Shown here piece by piece: positions 48,686-58,400 of a stretch of DNA of 64,000 nucleotides. The position numbers were made by a program, and so were the translations under genes. Under the pieces are notes generated by a model, which was given only the letters and a program-made list of their open reading frames with translations, was not told the DNA's origin and made no database searches. The stretch comes from Stenotrophomonas sp. ESTM1D_MKCIP4_1 (GTDB lineage: Bacteria; Pseudomonadota; Gammaproteobacteria; Xanthomonadales; Xanthomonadaceae): NCBI RefSeq assembly GCF_003086895.1, contig NZ_CP026004.1, positions 3,136,731-3,200,730 on the forward strand, in the 5' to 3' direction. Positions within the stretch are counted from its first letter, which is position 1. Each line of letters begins with the position of its first letter.

Positions 48686-49143
48686 CGGTGTGGTTCGGTG
48701 TCCAGCGCCATGCGGAAATACACCACGCGCTCGGTTTCCTCGAAGCCACACGCACGGTGCGCGGCGTGCGCCTGCACATCCTCCACGCGGCTGTCCGATG
48801 CCAGTTCGCTGCAACCCGCGGCGCGCGTCCACGCTTGCACCGCTGCCAGCAGGGCGCGGCCAACCGCATGGCCCTGCCACTGCGGCTGCACGTACCACCC
48901 TTCCAGAAAGCCTACCGGCGAGGAGTCGGTGCCGTTCACGTAGTCATGCCGCAGGCGAACCTCGGCAAACCCCACCGCTTCGCCCTCCTGCAGGCAGGCC
49001 AGGAACACGGCGCCTTCGGCATCCGCCAAGGACTGTGCCAGCACATGCAGCGGATCATCGGCATCGGGCCACAGGCCCAGCCGCAACCGGGCCCACGCAC
49101 CCGCATCTGCCGGCGTTGCCTGGCGGATGGTCGGCGCGGCCAT
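48682..49143 (-). CDS. GNAT-family acetyltransferase
   Basis: A 153-residue acetyltransferase. The acetyl-CoA pyrophosphate loop is QPQWQGHAVGRALL (about 89-102), and GCSELASDSRVEDVQAHAAH is followed by RACGFEETERVVYF, the usual end; the pattern resembles aminoglycoside 6'-acetyltransferase-like (AacC/AAC(6')) proteins, including the D-S-R...A-H-x-x-x-G-F motif. This group in Stenotrophomonas can be an AAC(6'), but the substrate is not proven. ATG 49143 used; a GTG at 49149 overlapping the pdxH stop is an alternative. The close spacing to pdxH suggests co-transcription. Its TAG stop lies in a repeat. Confidence 0.85.
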   Translation of the reverse strand: MAAPTIRQATPADAGAWARLRLGLWPDADDPLHVLAQSLADAEGAVFLACLQEGEAVGFAEVRLRHDYVNGTDSSPVGFLEGWYVQPQWQGHAVGRALLAAVQAWTRAAGCSELASDSRVEDVQAHAAHRACGFEETERVVYFRMALDTEPHR

Positions 49144-49145
49144 AC

Positions 49146-49745
49146 TCACGGATACAGCAGCCGCTTGGTCCAGCGCCCGTCTGCACCGGCTTCATAGCAC
49201 CAGCGTTCATGCAGGCGGAACTGCGCGCCGTACCAGAACTCGATGCGGTCGGGCGCCACGCGCAGGCCGCTCCAGCCGTCCGGGCGCGGCACATCCTTGC
49301 CCTCGAAGCGCGCCTCGACCTCGGCCACGCGTGCGTCGAACTCCTCGCGCGTGGCCAGCGTCTTCGACTGCCGGGAGGCCCAGGCGCCGATCTGGCTCAT
49401 GCGCGGGCGACTGGCGAAATAGGCATCGGCCTCGGCATCGGCCACCTGCTCCACGCGCCCTTCGATGCGCACCTGGATGCCGGCCTCGCGCAGGCTGCGC
49501 CACAGGAACAGCAGTGCCGCCTGCGGATTGGCCTGCAGCTCCTGGCCCTTGTGGCTGTCCAGGTGGGTGTAGAACACGAAGCCGCGCGCATCGAATGCCT
49601 TCAGCAGCACGGTGCGCGCCGACGGGCGGCCCTGCGCATCGGCGGTGGCCACGGTCATCGCATTGGGCTCGACCTCGCGGCTCTGCCCGGCTTCATCGAA
49701 CAAGGCGGCAAAGGTGGACAGGGCTTCAGCGTAAAGGTCGCTCAT
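49146..49745 (-). CDS. pdxH: pyridoxamine 5'-phosphate oxidase
   Basis: A 199-residue FMN enzyme that oxidises pyridoxamine or pyridoxine phosphate to pyridoxal phosphate. Family signatures include [40 protein letters not shown] and the C-terminal [20 protein letters not shown]. Its end touches the GNAT start. It is divergent from the glycerate-kinase-like gene, whose frame is open back to the pdxH start codon. Confidence 0.95.
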   Translation of the reverse strand: MSDLYAEALSTFAALFDEAGQSREVEPNAMTVATADAQGRPSARTVLLKAFDARGFVFYTHLDSHKGQELQANPQAALLFLWRSLREAGIQVRIEGRVEQVADAEADAYFASRPRMSQIGAWASRQSKTLATREEFDARVAEVEARFEGKDVPRPDGWSGLRVAPDRIEFWYGAQFRLHERWCYEAGADGRWTKRLLYP

Positions 49746-49785
49746 GGTTCGATTCTTCTCACACGGATTGGGCTATTGTGGCGGC

Positions 49786-50613
49786 ATGGTTGCTGCTGCG
49801 TACATGCCCCAGGTGAAAGGATTCCCCGAAGCGCTTGCCGAGCAGGCGCTGGACGATGCGCTGGCCAGTGGTGCCACGGTGCCAGTATTGGCGATCAGCG
49901 GCGTGCAGGGCAGCGGCAAATCGACGCTGGCCGCACAGGTGGTCGCCCGTGCCCGCGCCCGCGGCCTGAAGGCAGCCGCGCTGTCCATCGACGATGTCTA
50001 CCTGACCCGCGCCCAGCGGCAACGATTGGCCCGCCAGGTGCACCCGCTGCTGATCACCCGCGGCCCGCCCGGCACCCACGACCTGCCGCTGGTCCATGCC
50101 GTGCTGGATGCCGTGGCCGCGCGCCAGCCGCTGGCGCTGCCGCGCTTCGACAAGCTGGCCGATGAACGCCTGCCGCAGGCGCAGTGGTCAGCGCTGGAAC
50201 AACCGCTGGATCTGCTGGTGTTCGAGGGGTGGTTCCTCGGCACGCCCGCGCAGGACGAGGCCGAGCTGGATGCCCCGCTGAACGCACTGGAACGCGAAGC
50301 GGACCCGGATGGACGCTGGCGGCGCTGGTGCAACCAGGCGCTGTCCCGCGACTATCCGGCACTGTGGCAGCGCTGCGACCGCCTGTGGTTCCTGCAGCCA
50401 CCGGATTTTTCAGTAGTGCCGCGCTGGCGCTGGCAGCAGGAGCAGAATCTGCAGGCTGCCCAGCCAGGCCGGCACGGCATGAGCCGCCCACAGCTTGAGC
50501 GCTTCGTGCAGTACTACGAACGGGTCAGCCGCCAGGCACTGCGCGCGTTGCCCGCCCGCGCCGACCACGTGGTGCTGCTGGACGCCCAGCGGCAGGTGCA
50601 GTCGGTACGCTGA
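49786..50613 (+). CDS. P-loop kinase, D-glycerate 3-kinase-like
   Basis: A 275-residue P-loop protein. Walker A is GVQGSGKS (39-46) and further motifs are [25 protein letters not shown] and [12 protein letters not shown], the set of the GLYK/COG4240 family related to uridine and pantothenate kinases. Relatives phosphorylate D-glycerate at position 3, as in plant photorespiration; that activity is a reasonable but unproven guess. ATG 49786 is taken; ATG 49744 (no ribosome site, overlapping pdxH) or 49804 are alternatives. Followed by aroK after 83 bases. Confidence 0.85.
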   Translation: MVAAAYMPQVKGFPEALAEQALDDALASGATVPVLAISGVQGSGKSTLAAQVVARARARGLKAAALSIDDVYLTRAQRQRLARQVHPLLITRGPPGTHDLPLVHAVLDAVAARQPLALPRFDKLADERLPQAQWSALEQPLDLLVFEGWFLGTPAQDEAELDAPLNALEREADPDGRWRRWCNQALSRDYPALWQRCDRLWFLQPPDFSVVPRWRWQQEQNLQAAQPGRHGMSRPQLERFVQYYERVSRQALRALPARADHVVLLDAQRQVQSVR

Positions 50614-50696
50614 GGCCTTCCCCAGCGCGCTGCGGATGCTTCCATTCGCAACCATCGTGCCAGGCCAGTGGCCTGGAAGTGGTAGGATCAGAGGGC

Positions 50697-51239
50697 ATGA
50701 ATCCTGCTCCGAACCTGATCCTGATCGGCCCCATGGGCGCCGGCAAAACCTGCATCGGCCGCCGCCTGGCCGAGCGCTTCACGCTGGACTTCGTCGATGT
50801 CGACCAGGCCATCGTCGACACGGCCGGTGCCAGCATCCCCACGATCTTCGAGCACTCCGGCGAAGCCGGCTTCCGCAGCCATGAACGCGAGGCCCTTTCC
50901 CGGGTGCTGGAAGGCCAGGGCCGACTGGTTTCCACGGGCGGCGGCGCCGTGCTGGATGCAGGCAACCGGGCGCTGATCGCCCAGCGTGGCTTCGTGGTGT
51001 ACCTGCGGGTAAGCGTGGCCGCGCAGCTGGAACGCCTGGCGCGCGACAAGGGCCGGCCGCTGCTGCAGCGCCCGGATCGCGAGCAGGTGCTGCACGATCT
51101 TGCCGCGCTGCGTGACCCGTTGTACCGCGAGCTGGCCGACCTCACCCTCGATACCGACCCGTTTACCGCTGCCGATGCCACCGCCCAGCTTGTCGTCAAG
51201 CTGGCCACGCAATGGCAGCGCCAGGACCTGACCGCATGA
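50697..51239 (+). CDS. aroK: shikimate kinase
   Basis: A 180-residue enzyme that phosphorylates shikimate with ATP. Walker A GPMGAGKT is at 11-18, substrate residues in [10 protein letters not shown] and FRSHEREAL, the STGGGAVL motif near 81, and [11 protein letters not shown] is the lid. Its stop overlaps the aroB start (ATGA), so the kinase and dehydroquinate synthase of the same pathway are translationally coupled, as in many proteobacteria. Confidence 0.95.
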   Translation: MNPAPNLILIGPMGAGKTCIGRRLAERFTLDFVDVDQAIVDTAGASIPTIFEHSGEAGFRSHEREALSRVLEGQGRLVSTGGGAVLDAGNRALIAQRGFVVYLRVSVAAQLERLARDKGRPLLQRPDREQVLHDLAALRDPLYRELADLTLDTDPFTAADATAQLVVKLATQWQRQDLTA

Positions 51240-52345
51240 CCTCCTCCCTGCTGCAGGTCGCCGTTGGCGGCGACCGCCCCTATGCCATCACCATCGGCGC
51301 TGGCGCCCAGACCGACGGCGCCGCGCTGGCCTCGCATGTGCGCGGCCGGCATGTGCTGCTGCTCAGTGACAGCGAAGTCGCCCCGCTCTACCTGGCAGCC
51401 GTCAGGCAGACGCTGCTGCAGGCGCGCCCGGACCTCATCGTCGGCGAGCATGTGCTGCCGGCCGGCGAAGCGTCCAAGACCCTGGCCGAGTTCGGCCGCG
51501 CCATCGAAGCGCTGGCCGCGCTGGGCGCCACCCGCGATGCCTGCGTGTTTGCCCTCGGTGGTGGCGTAGTCGGTGATCTTGCCGGCTTCGCCGCGGCCTG
51601 CTGGATGCGCGGCGTGGACTGCGTGCAGCTGCCGACCACCCTGCTGGCGATGGTCGACTCCTCCGTTGGCGGCAAGACCGCCGTGGACATCCCCGCCGGC
51701 AAGAACCTGGTCGGCGCGTTCCATCCGCCGCGTGCGGTCATCGCCGATACCCGCGTGCTGGCGACCCTGCCGCCGCGGGAACAGCGTGCTGGCCTGGCAG
51801 AAGTGGTGAAGTACGGCGCGCTGGGCGACGCCGTGTTCTTTGAATGGCTGCAGCAGCATGCCGATGCACTGCTGGCTGGCGATGATGGGGTGCTGGCCGA
51901 AGCCATCGCGCGCAGCTGCCGGCACAAGGCAGCCATCGTTGAACGCGACCCGTTCGAGAAGGGCGAGCGTGCGCTGCTCAACCTGGGCCACACCTTCGGC
52001 CACGCCATCGAGACCGAACAGGGCTATTCGGCCCCCGGCCGCGATGCCCTGAACCATGGCGAGGCCGTGGCCGTGGGCATGGTGCTGGCGGCACGGCTTT
52101 CCACCGACCTGGGCCTGGCCGACGATGCCGACCGCGTGCGCCTGCAGGCACTGCTGGAACGGCTGCAGCTGCCGGTGGCGATCCCCGCCGGGCTGGACCC
52201 GCAGGCGCTGCTGGGGCGCATGCGGCTGGACAAGAAGAACGTGGCCGGCCGCCTGCGCCTGGTGCTGTGGCGGGGCATGGGCCTGGCCGAAGTGGTACCG
52301 GACGTGGATGAAGAGGCGGTGCTGAAGGTGCTCTCCGCCCGGTAG
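51236..52345 (+). CDS. aroB: 3-dehydroquinate synthase
   Basis: A 369-residue NAD- and metal-dependent enzyme making 3-dehydroquinate from DAHP. Nucleotide motif [39 protein letters not shown] and metal ligands in [18 protein letters not shown] and [11 protein letters not shown] are present. The TAG stop is the TAG of a SMAG element that begins one base earlier at 52342, so the gene's end has been defined by the repeat. Confidence 0.96.
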   Translation: MTSSLLQVAVGGDRPYAITIGAGAQTDGAALASHVRGRHVLLLSDSEVAPLYLAAVRQTLLQARPDLIVGEHVLPAGEASKTLAEFGRAIEALAALGATRDACVFALGGGVVGDLAGFAAACWMRGVDCVQLPTTLLAMVDSSVGGKTAVDIPAGKNLVGAFHPPRAVIADTRVLATLPPREQRAGLAEVVKYGALGDAVFFEWLQQHADALLAGDDGVLAEAIARSCRHKAAIVERDPFEKGERALLNLGHTFGHAIETEQGYSAPGRDALNHGEAVAVGMVLAARLSTDLGLADDADRVRLQALLERLQLPVAIPAGLDPQALLGRMRLDKKNVAGRLRLVLWRGMGLAEVVPDVDEEAVLKVLSAR

Positions 52346-52431
52346 TGCCGGCCGTCGGCCGGCAACCCCGTACCTGACGTTGCCGGCCAGCGGCCGGCAC
52401 TACCGCGACGTTGCCGGCCGCTGGCCGGCAA
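52342..52431. repeat. three SMAG palindromes after aroB
   Basis: Copies at 52342-52364 (GTAG orientation, includes the aroB stop), 52381-52403 (inverted, CTAC end) and 52410-52431 (without GTAG). They fill most of the gap before the WGR gene. Confidence 0.85.
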
Positions 52432-52477
52432 TCCCGCGTTGCGGCAGGGGTCACCCCTGCCCCGCTACAATCGGCCC

Positions 52478-52717
52478 ATGCACGTCTACCTGCAACATCC
52501 CGATGCCGGTGCGCAGGCGCCGCGTTTCCTGCGCCTGAGCCTGCAGCCGGACCTGTTTGGCGGCTGGGAACTGCTGCGCGAAAGCGGCCGGGTCGGTGCG
52601 CGCTCGCAGCTGCGGCGCGAGCTGTTCCTGCAGGCCGACGAAGCCCGCCATGCCTTCGAGAAGGCCCGTGATGCCGAACTGCATCGCGGCTTCCAGATTC
52701 TTTCGCACGGCGACTGA
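52478..52717 (+). CDS. stand-alone WGR-domain protein
   Basis: A 79-residue protein that is nothing but a WGR domain: [20 protein letters not shown], then [19 protein letters not shown], with the W-x(n)-G-R residues (here [13 protein letters not shown]). WGR domains in PARPs bind damaged DNA ends; the role of bacterial stand-alone copies is unknown. It precedes hemE by a short gap and may be co-transcribed, but a functional link is not evident. Confidence 0.85.
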   Translation: MHVYLQHPDAGAQAPRFLRLSLQPDLFGGWELLRESGRVGARSQLRRELFLQADEARHAFEKARDAELHRGFQILSHGD

Positions 52718-52752
52718 CGCCGCAGCCAACTTTCGCCCAAGGAATGCCCATC

Positions 52753-53826
52753 GTGACCAGCCCTCTCCGCAACGATCGCCTGCTGCGCGCCCTGCGCCGC
52801 GAACCGGTGGACTGCACCCCTGTCTGGCTGATGCGCCAGGCCGGACGCTACCTGCCGGAATACCGCGCAACCCGGGCCAAGGCCGGCAGCTTCCTGGCCA
52901 TGGCCAAGAACCCCGAGATCGCCTGCGAGGTCACCCTGCAGCCGCTCCGCCGTTTCCCGCTGGACGCGGCCATCCTGTTCTCGGACATCCTCACCATTCC
53001 CGATGCAATGGGCCTGGAGCTGTACTTCGTCGAAGGCGAAGGCCCGAAGTTCCGCCACCCGGTGCGTGATGAAGCGGCCATTGCCAGGCTGGCGGTGCCG
53101 GACATGGAACAGGACCTGGGCTATGTGATGGATGCGGTGCGCCTGATCCGCCGCGAACTGGACGGCCAGGTCCCCCTGATCGGCTTCTCCGGCAGCCCGT
53201 GGACGCTGGCCTGCTACATGGTGGAAGGCGGCGGCAGCAAGGATTTCGCGCGCATCAAGGCGATGGCGCTGAATCACCCGCAGGCCCTGCACCGCCTGCT
53301 GGAAGTGACCACCGACGCGGTCATCGCCTACCTTGGCGCACAGCGCGCGGCCGGTGCGCAGGCGCTGCAGGTGTTCGATACCTGGGGCGGCGTGCTGTCG
53401 CCGGCCATGTACCGCGAATTCTCGCTGCGCTACCTGCAGCGCATTGCCGAAGGCCTGGAACGCGGTGAAGGCAGTGAGCGCACACCGCTGATCCTGTTCG
53501 GCAAGGGCACCGGCCTGCACCTGGAAGCCCTGTCGCAGACCGGGGCCGATGCGCTGGGCCTGGACTGGACGCTGGACCTGGATGAAGCCCTGCGCCGCAC
53601 CGGTGGCCGCGTTGCCCTGCAAGGCAACCTCGACCCGACCACCCTGTACGCATCGCCCGATGCCATCGCCGCCGCCGCTGCACGCGTGCTCGATACCTAC
53701 GCCGCCGGCAACGGCGGTTCGCGCGAGGGGCATGTCTTCAACCTGGGCCATGGCATGTCGCCGGACATGGATCCGGCGCACGTGCAGGTGCTGGTCGACG
53801 CAGTGCACGCGCACAGCCAGCGCTGA
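52753..53826 (+). CDS. hemE: uroporphyrinogen decarboxylase
   Basis: A 357-residue enzyme that removes four carboxyls from uroporphyrinogen III to coproporphyrinogen III in heme synthesis. The signature [20 protein letters not shown], catalytic Asp in [13 protein letters not shown] and [20 protein letters not shown] are complete. I choose GTG 52753 because AAGGA at 52739-52743 is nine bases before it; the ATG at 52744 directly abuts the ribosome site and is less likely. A hairpin follows the gene. Confidence 0.95.
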   Translation: MTSPLRNDRLLRALRREPVDCTPVWLMRQAGRYLPEYRATRAKAGSFLAMAKNPEIACEVTLQPLRRFPLDAAILFSDILTIPDAMGLELYFVEGEGPKFRHPVRDEAAIARLAVPDMEQDLGYVMDAVRLIRRELDGQVPLIGFSGSPWTLACYMVEGGGSKDFARIKAMALNHPQALHRLLEVTTDAVIAYLGAQRAAGAQALQVFDTWGGVLSPAMYREFSLRYLQRIAEGLERGEGSERTPLILFGKGTGLHLEALSQTGADALGLDWTLDLDEALRRTGGRVALQGNLDPTTLYASPDAIAAAAARVLDTYAAGNGGSREGHVFNLGHGMSPDMDPAHVQVLVDAVHAHSQR

Positions 53827-53843
53827 GTCAATTGGCAGATACG

Positions 53844-53871
53844 TCACGGCGCGACGTTTATCGCGCCGTGA
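53844..53871 (+). terminator. hairpin after hemE
   Basis: Perfect 11-base stem TCACGGCGCGA/TCGCGCCGTGA with a CGTTTA loop, 18 bases after the stop; no T run follows, so intrinsic termination is not certain. Confidence 0.6.
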
Positions 53872-53920
53872 CCTGCATTGCGCGATCATGGCGGCCCCAC
53901 GCTGCACTGGCCCCCACGCC

Positions 53921-55387
53921 ATGTCCGAACCGTCGTCCACAGGTACACCCTCCCCCGACACCCCCGACACCCCCGACACCCCCGCATCGCCTGCCGAGTA
54001 CGCCCGTTTCCGCCCCCTGCTGTGGCTGGTTTCGCTGGCGATCTTCATGCAGATGCTCGACTCGACCATCGTCAACACGGCGCTGCCGGCGATGGCCAAG
54101 AGCCTGGGCGAAAGCCCGCTGCAGATGCAGTCGGTGGTGTTCAGCTACGCCTTGGCCGTGGCCACGTTCATTCCGGCGTCCGGCTGGATCGCCGACCGCT
54201 ACGGCACCCGCCGCACGTTCCTGGTGGCGATCATCCTGTTCACCCTCGGCTCGCTGGCCTGTGCACTGGCCCAGCACCTGCACCAGCTGGTGGGCGCCCG
54301 CGTGCTGCAGGGCATCGGTGGCGCAATGCTGTTGCCTGTGGGTCGCCTTGCGGTGATGCGCTCGGTGCCGCGCGAGGATTTCCTGCGCGCCATGAGCTTC
54401 ATCGCCATTCCGGCACTGATCGGCCCGCTGATCGGGCCGACGCTGGGTGGCTGGCTGGTGGAAATCGCCTCCTGGCACTGGGTCTTCCTGATCAACCTGC
54501 CGATCGGCGTGATCGGTTTCATCGCGGCGATGAAGATCATGCCCGACCACTACGCCAGCCATCGCACCCGCTTTGACCTGCGCGGCTACATCATGCTGGC
54601 CTTCGCGATGGTGGTGCTGTCACTGGCGCTGGACGGCATTTCCGGCCTGGGCACGCCGCATGCGCTGATCATGCTGATGACCGTGGGCGGCCTGGCCGCG
54701 CTGGTCGGCTACTGGCTGCACGCGGCCAACTCCACCGCACCGCTGTTCTCGCTGGCGCTGTTCCGCGTGCCCAGCTACCGCATCGGCATCCTCGGCAACC
54801 TGTTCTCGCGCATCGGCAGCAGCGCCATGCCGATGCTGATTCCCCTGCTGCTGCAGGTGGGTCTGGGCCTTGGCCCGATGCACGCCGGCCTGATGATGGT
54901 GCCGGTGGCAGCAGCGGGCATGGTGTCCAAGAAGCTGGCGGTGAAGCTGGTGGAGCAGTACGGCTACCGGCGCGTGCTGATGGTCAACACGGTGCTGGTG
55001 GGCCTGGCGATGGCCAGCTTCATCCTGATGACACCGGGCCAGCACCTGGCCTGGCGGCTGCTGCAGCTGGCGTTCTTCGGCGCGGTCAATTCGCTGCAGT
55101 TCACCGTGATGAACACCGTGACCCTGCGCGATCTGGATCGCGAATATGCCAGTTCTGGCAACAGCCTGCTGTCGATGGTGATGATGCTTGCGGCCGGTTT
55201 CGGTGCGGCAGCGGCCGGCAGCCTGCTGGCGGCGTTCGGCACGCACCTGGAGGGCCACGGCGCGACGGCGGCGCTGCATGCGACCTTCATCTGCGTGGGC
55301 GCGATCACGCTGACCTCGACGATGATCTTCTGGCAGCTGCCGGATACGAGGCCGGAACCGCGGCAGGTCGAGTCGGTGGCGGAGTAG
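53921..55387 (+). CDS. DHA2-type MFS multidrug exporter (MdtD/EmrB-like)
   Basis: A 488-residue exporter with 14 predicted helices. Loop 2-3 motif WIADRYGTRRTF and LDSTIVNTALPAMAKSLG in helix 1 (the DxxIVNxALP signature of DHA2) are present. The tail before it contains three tandem PDT repeats (9-base microsatellite CACCCCCGA, 53949-53983), which may vary in copy number. E. coli MdtD is the closest named type. Start at ATG 53921; an in-frame ATG at 53888 is an alternative. It converges on the hybrid kinase with repeats between. Confidence 0.88.
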   Translation: MSEPSSTGTPSPDTPDTPDTPASPAEYARFRPLLWLVSLAIFMQMLDSTIVNTALPAMAKSLGESPLQMQSVVFSYALAVATFIPASGWIADRYGTRRTFLVAIILFTLGSLACALAQHLHQLVGARVLQGIGGAMLLPVGRLAVMRSVPREDFLRAMSFIAIPALIGPLIGPTLGGWLVEIASWHWVFLINLPIGVIGFIAAMKIMPDHYASHRTRFDLRGYIMLAFAMVVLSLALDGISGLGTPHALIMLMTVGGLAALVGYWLHAANSTAPLFSLALFRVPSYRIGILGNLFSRIGSSAMPMLIPLLLQVGLGLGPMHAGLMMVPVAAAGMVSKKLAVKLVEQYGYRRVLMVNTVLVGLAMASFILMTPGQHLAWRLLQLAFFGAVNSLQFTVMNTVTLRDLDREYASSGNSLLSMVMMLAAGFGAAAAGSLLAAFGTHLEGHGATAALHATFICVGAITLTSTMIFWQLPDTRPEPRQVESVAE

Positions 55388-55394
55388 GTTTTTC

Positions 55395-55482
55395 CTGGTG
55401 GATCCACGCCGTGCGTGGATCCACCGTGTCGACCAAGGTCGACACCTGCCAGAGCGGAATCCGGCCAGCGGCCGGCACTACC
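55395..55482. repeat. GTAG-family repeats between the exporter and hybrid kinase genes
   Basis: GGTGGATCCACGCCGTGCGT followed by GGATCCACC (about 55399-55427, same core as the 40-bp array), GTGTCGACCAAGGTCGACAC (about 55427-55447) and a CTAC-ended SMAG (55460-55481). The CTA at 55478-55480 is the complement of the kinase's TAG stop. Confidence 0.85.
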
Positions 55483-58400
55483 GGCCCAGCACGCGTGCGA
55501 TCGCTTCCACCAGCAGTTCGCCGGTTACCGGCTTGCGCAGGAATCCGTTGATCCCCGCCGCTTCCACCTGCTCCTGCAGATCCGCATCGGTACGCGCGGT
55601 CACTGCCAGCAGCGGCAGCATGTAGCCCTGGTTGCGCAGGTGCTGGGCCAGCTCGAAACCGCTCAGGCCCGGCAGGTCCAGGTCCAGCAGGCCGACGTCG
55701 AAATCGCCCGCGCTGATTTCGCGCAGCGCGGCCAGCGCGTGGCCGGCATGTACCACCTGATGCCCACGCGCGGTCAACAGACCCGACACCACGTCGGCCA
55801 CCGTGGCATCGTCTTCCACCAGCAGGACGCGCAGCGCGGGCATGTTCGCGACGGCATCCTCCGCCAGCGCCACATCATCGGCATCGCCTGCACCATCCTG
55901 CTGCAGCGGCAACGGCAGGCTCACCTCGAATCGGGTACCGCTGCCCAGCTGGCTCTCCACCCGGATGCGGCCCTGCATCGCCTGCGCCAGTTCGCGACAG
56001 ATCGCCAGGCCCAGGCCGCTGCCGCCGTACTGTGCGGCCGTGCGTGCGCCGTCAGCCTGTTCAAAGCGACGGAACAAACGCTGCTGCTGCTCCTGGCTGA
56101 TGCCCGGCCCGGTATCGTGCACTTCAAAGTGCAGGCCGCGCGCGCCCTCTTCGCAGCGGGCGTGCAGGGTGATGGTGCCGCGGCTGGTGAACTTCACCGC
56201 GTTGGACAGCAGGTTCAACAGGATCTGCCTGACCCGCATCGCATCACCGATGGCCTGCAGGCCCGCTGGCAACTGGTTGTCCAGCACGAAGCGCAGGCCC
56301 TTCTGCGCCGCCAGGGGGCCCATCAGACCTGCAAGATCCTGCAGCAGGCCGTTCAGCGCGAAGGGACGCGACTGCAGTTCCAGCCGCCCCGATTCGATCC
56401 GCGCCAGATCCAGTGCATCGTTCACCAGGTGCAGCAGGTGCTCGCCCGCATTGCGGATGGATTGGGTGTAGCCGCGCTGCTGCGGGTCCAGCGGTGAAGC
56501 CAGCAGCAACTCGCTCATGCCCATCACGCCGGTCATCGGCGTACGTATCTCGTGGCCCAGGTTGGCCAGGAACCGCGTCTTGGCGGCCGAGGCCTGTTCG
56601 GCCAGCTCCTGCTTGTGCAGTGCCAACTGGTAGGCATGCTTGCGCTGCAGGCGGCGGCGGTACAGCCAGGCGAACCAGCTGGTCAGCAGCAGGGCGATGG
56701 AGGCCAGCACCAGCAACCCTGACAGGCTGCGCCACCACGGTGGCTGCACATGGAACTCAAGGACTTCCACCCGGGACCAGATGTGGTCGGCCGAACGCGC
56801 CTGCACTTCCAGCCGGTACGCACCCGGTGGCAGGCGCGAGAACAGGCGTTCGCCCGCCGGCCCCACTTCCACCCAGTCCGGATCGTAGCCGGCCAGGCGG
56901 TAGCGGTAGCTGTTGGACGCGGAATCGGCGAAGGACAGCAGGCGCGCGACGATGCGCAGGTCGCGGTCACCATCGGCAATCTGCAGCGGCGTGTCGTGGG
57001 TCAGGTCCAGGACCTGTTCGTTGCGGCGCACCTCCACCCGTTCGATCACCAGGGGCGCGCGCCGGGTTGAAGGGCGTACCAGCGCGGGATCGAACGCAAC
57101 CACACCGGCTGGCGTGCCGGCCACCAGCCGCCCGGTCTGGGTGGCGATCAGCGTGTGTTCGCGGAACTCCTGGCTGGGAAGACCGTCGTGCACGCCATAC
57201 AGGCGTACGCCCTGGCCGTCGGCACTCACCCGTACCAGGCCGCGTGCACCGCTGGCCCAGGCCACGCCCTGTGCATCCACCACCAGGCCGGTCGCGGCAA
57301 TGGCGGGGTAGCCCTGCTCGCTGCCGATCACCGCCTGCCGCTCCAGGCGCCCGTTGCGCCAGAGGTAGCGCGAGAGGCGTCCGTCCTCGGACAGCCACAC
57401 CTGGCCGTCGGCCCCCACATCAATCGCGTACACGGGCGTGGCCGGCGCTCCGGGCACCGGCTGGAAGCGGTGTGCGTCGGGCTGCCACTGCAGCAGGCCA
57501 CGGCTGCTGGCCAGCCAGATCCGGTCCTGTGGCCCACATTCGACATCCATGTTGAGCTGGCCGGCCTGCAGGCCGTCACGGCCGTTTTCCAGCTGCCGGC
57601 GCAGATGGCCGTCCAGATCCCGCTGCTGCAGGCCCGAAGGCAGCATCAGCCACAGGCTGTCGCCATCGCAGGTCATCATCGCATCGATGTTGCCTTCCAT
57701 CGTGGCATCGGCACCGCTGTCACCATCCCAGCGCCGCAGCGCGCCCGTGCGCGGGTCGTAGCGCAGCAGCGCGTCGGTGGAACCGACCCAGACGTAGCCG
57801 CGTCGATCCTCGCGCACCGAGGTCAGCCAATGCATGCCGTTGAGGAAGGTGCGGTGCTGTTCGATGTCGCCGCTGCGCGGGTCGAAACGATCCAGCGCAC
57901 CGTGGCCGCCGACCGTCCAGACGCCGCCGTTGGCCGATGGGCTGGTCCCCAGCACGTAGGCATTGCGCAGCGACGATGGATCGTCTTCCAGCCGTGAAAA
58001 CACCGAGAACTGCCACCAGCGCGGCAGCAGGTGCCACAGGCCGGCATTGGTGCTGGCCAGCCAGATACCGCCTTCGCGGTCTTCATAGGCACCGGCCCAG
58101 TTCGGCCGCACCTGGCCACGGGCCACCGCGCTGTAGAGCGGCACGGTCTGGTACTGGCCATTCACCGCGCGGCCCAGGCCACTGCGGGTGTCCAGCCAGT
58201 GCCCGCCCTGTTCGTCGCGCAGCATCATGCCCAGCACCTGGTCACCGGCAGGCAGCTTCCAGGGGGGCGCCTCGAAGTGACCATCCGGCCGGCGCACGGT
58301 CGCTCCGGCCACGGTGCTGATCCACAGGCTGCCGTCCGGCTCGGCGCTCAGGCCATTGACCAGCTGGCTGGGCAGCGCATCGGCGCCGATGCGCTCGAAA

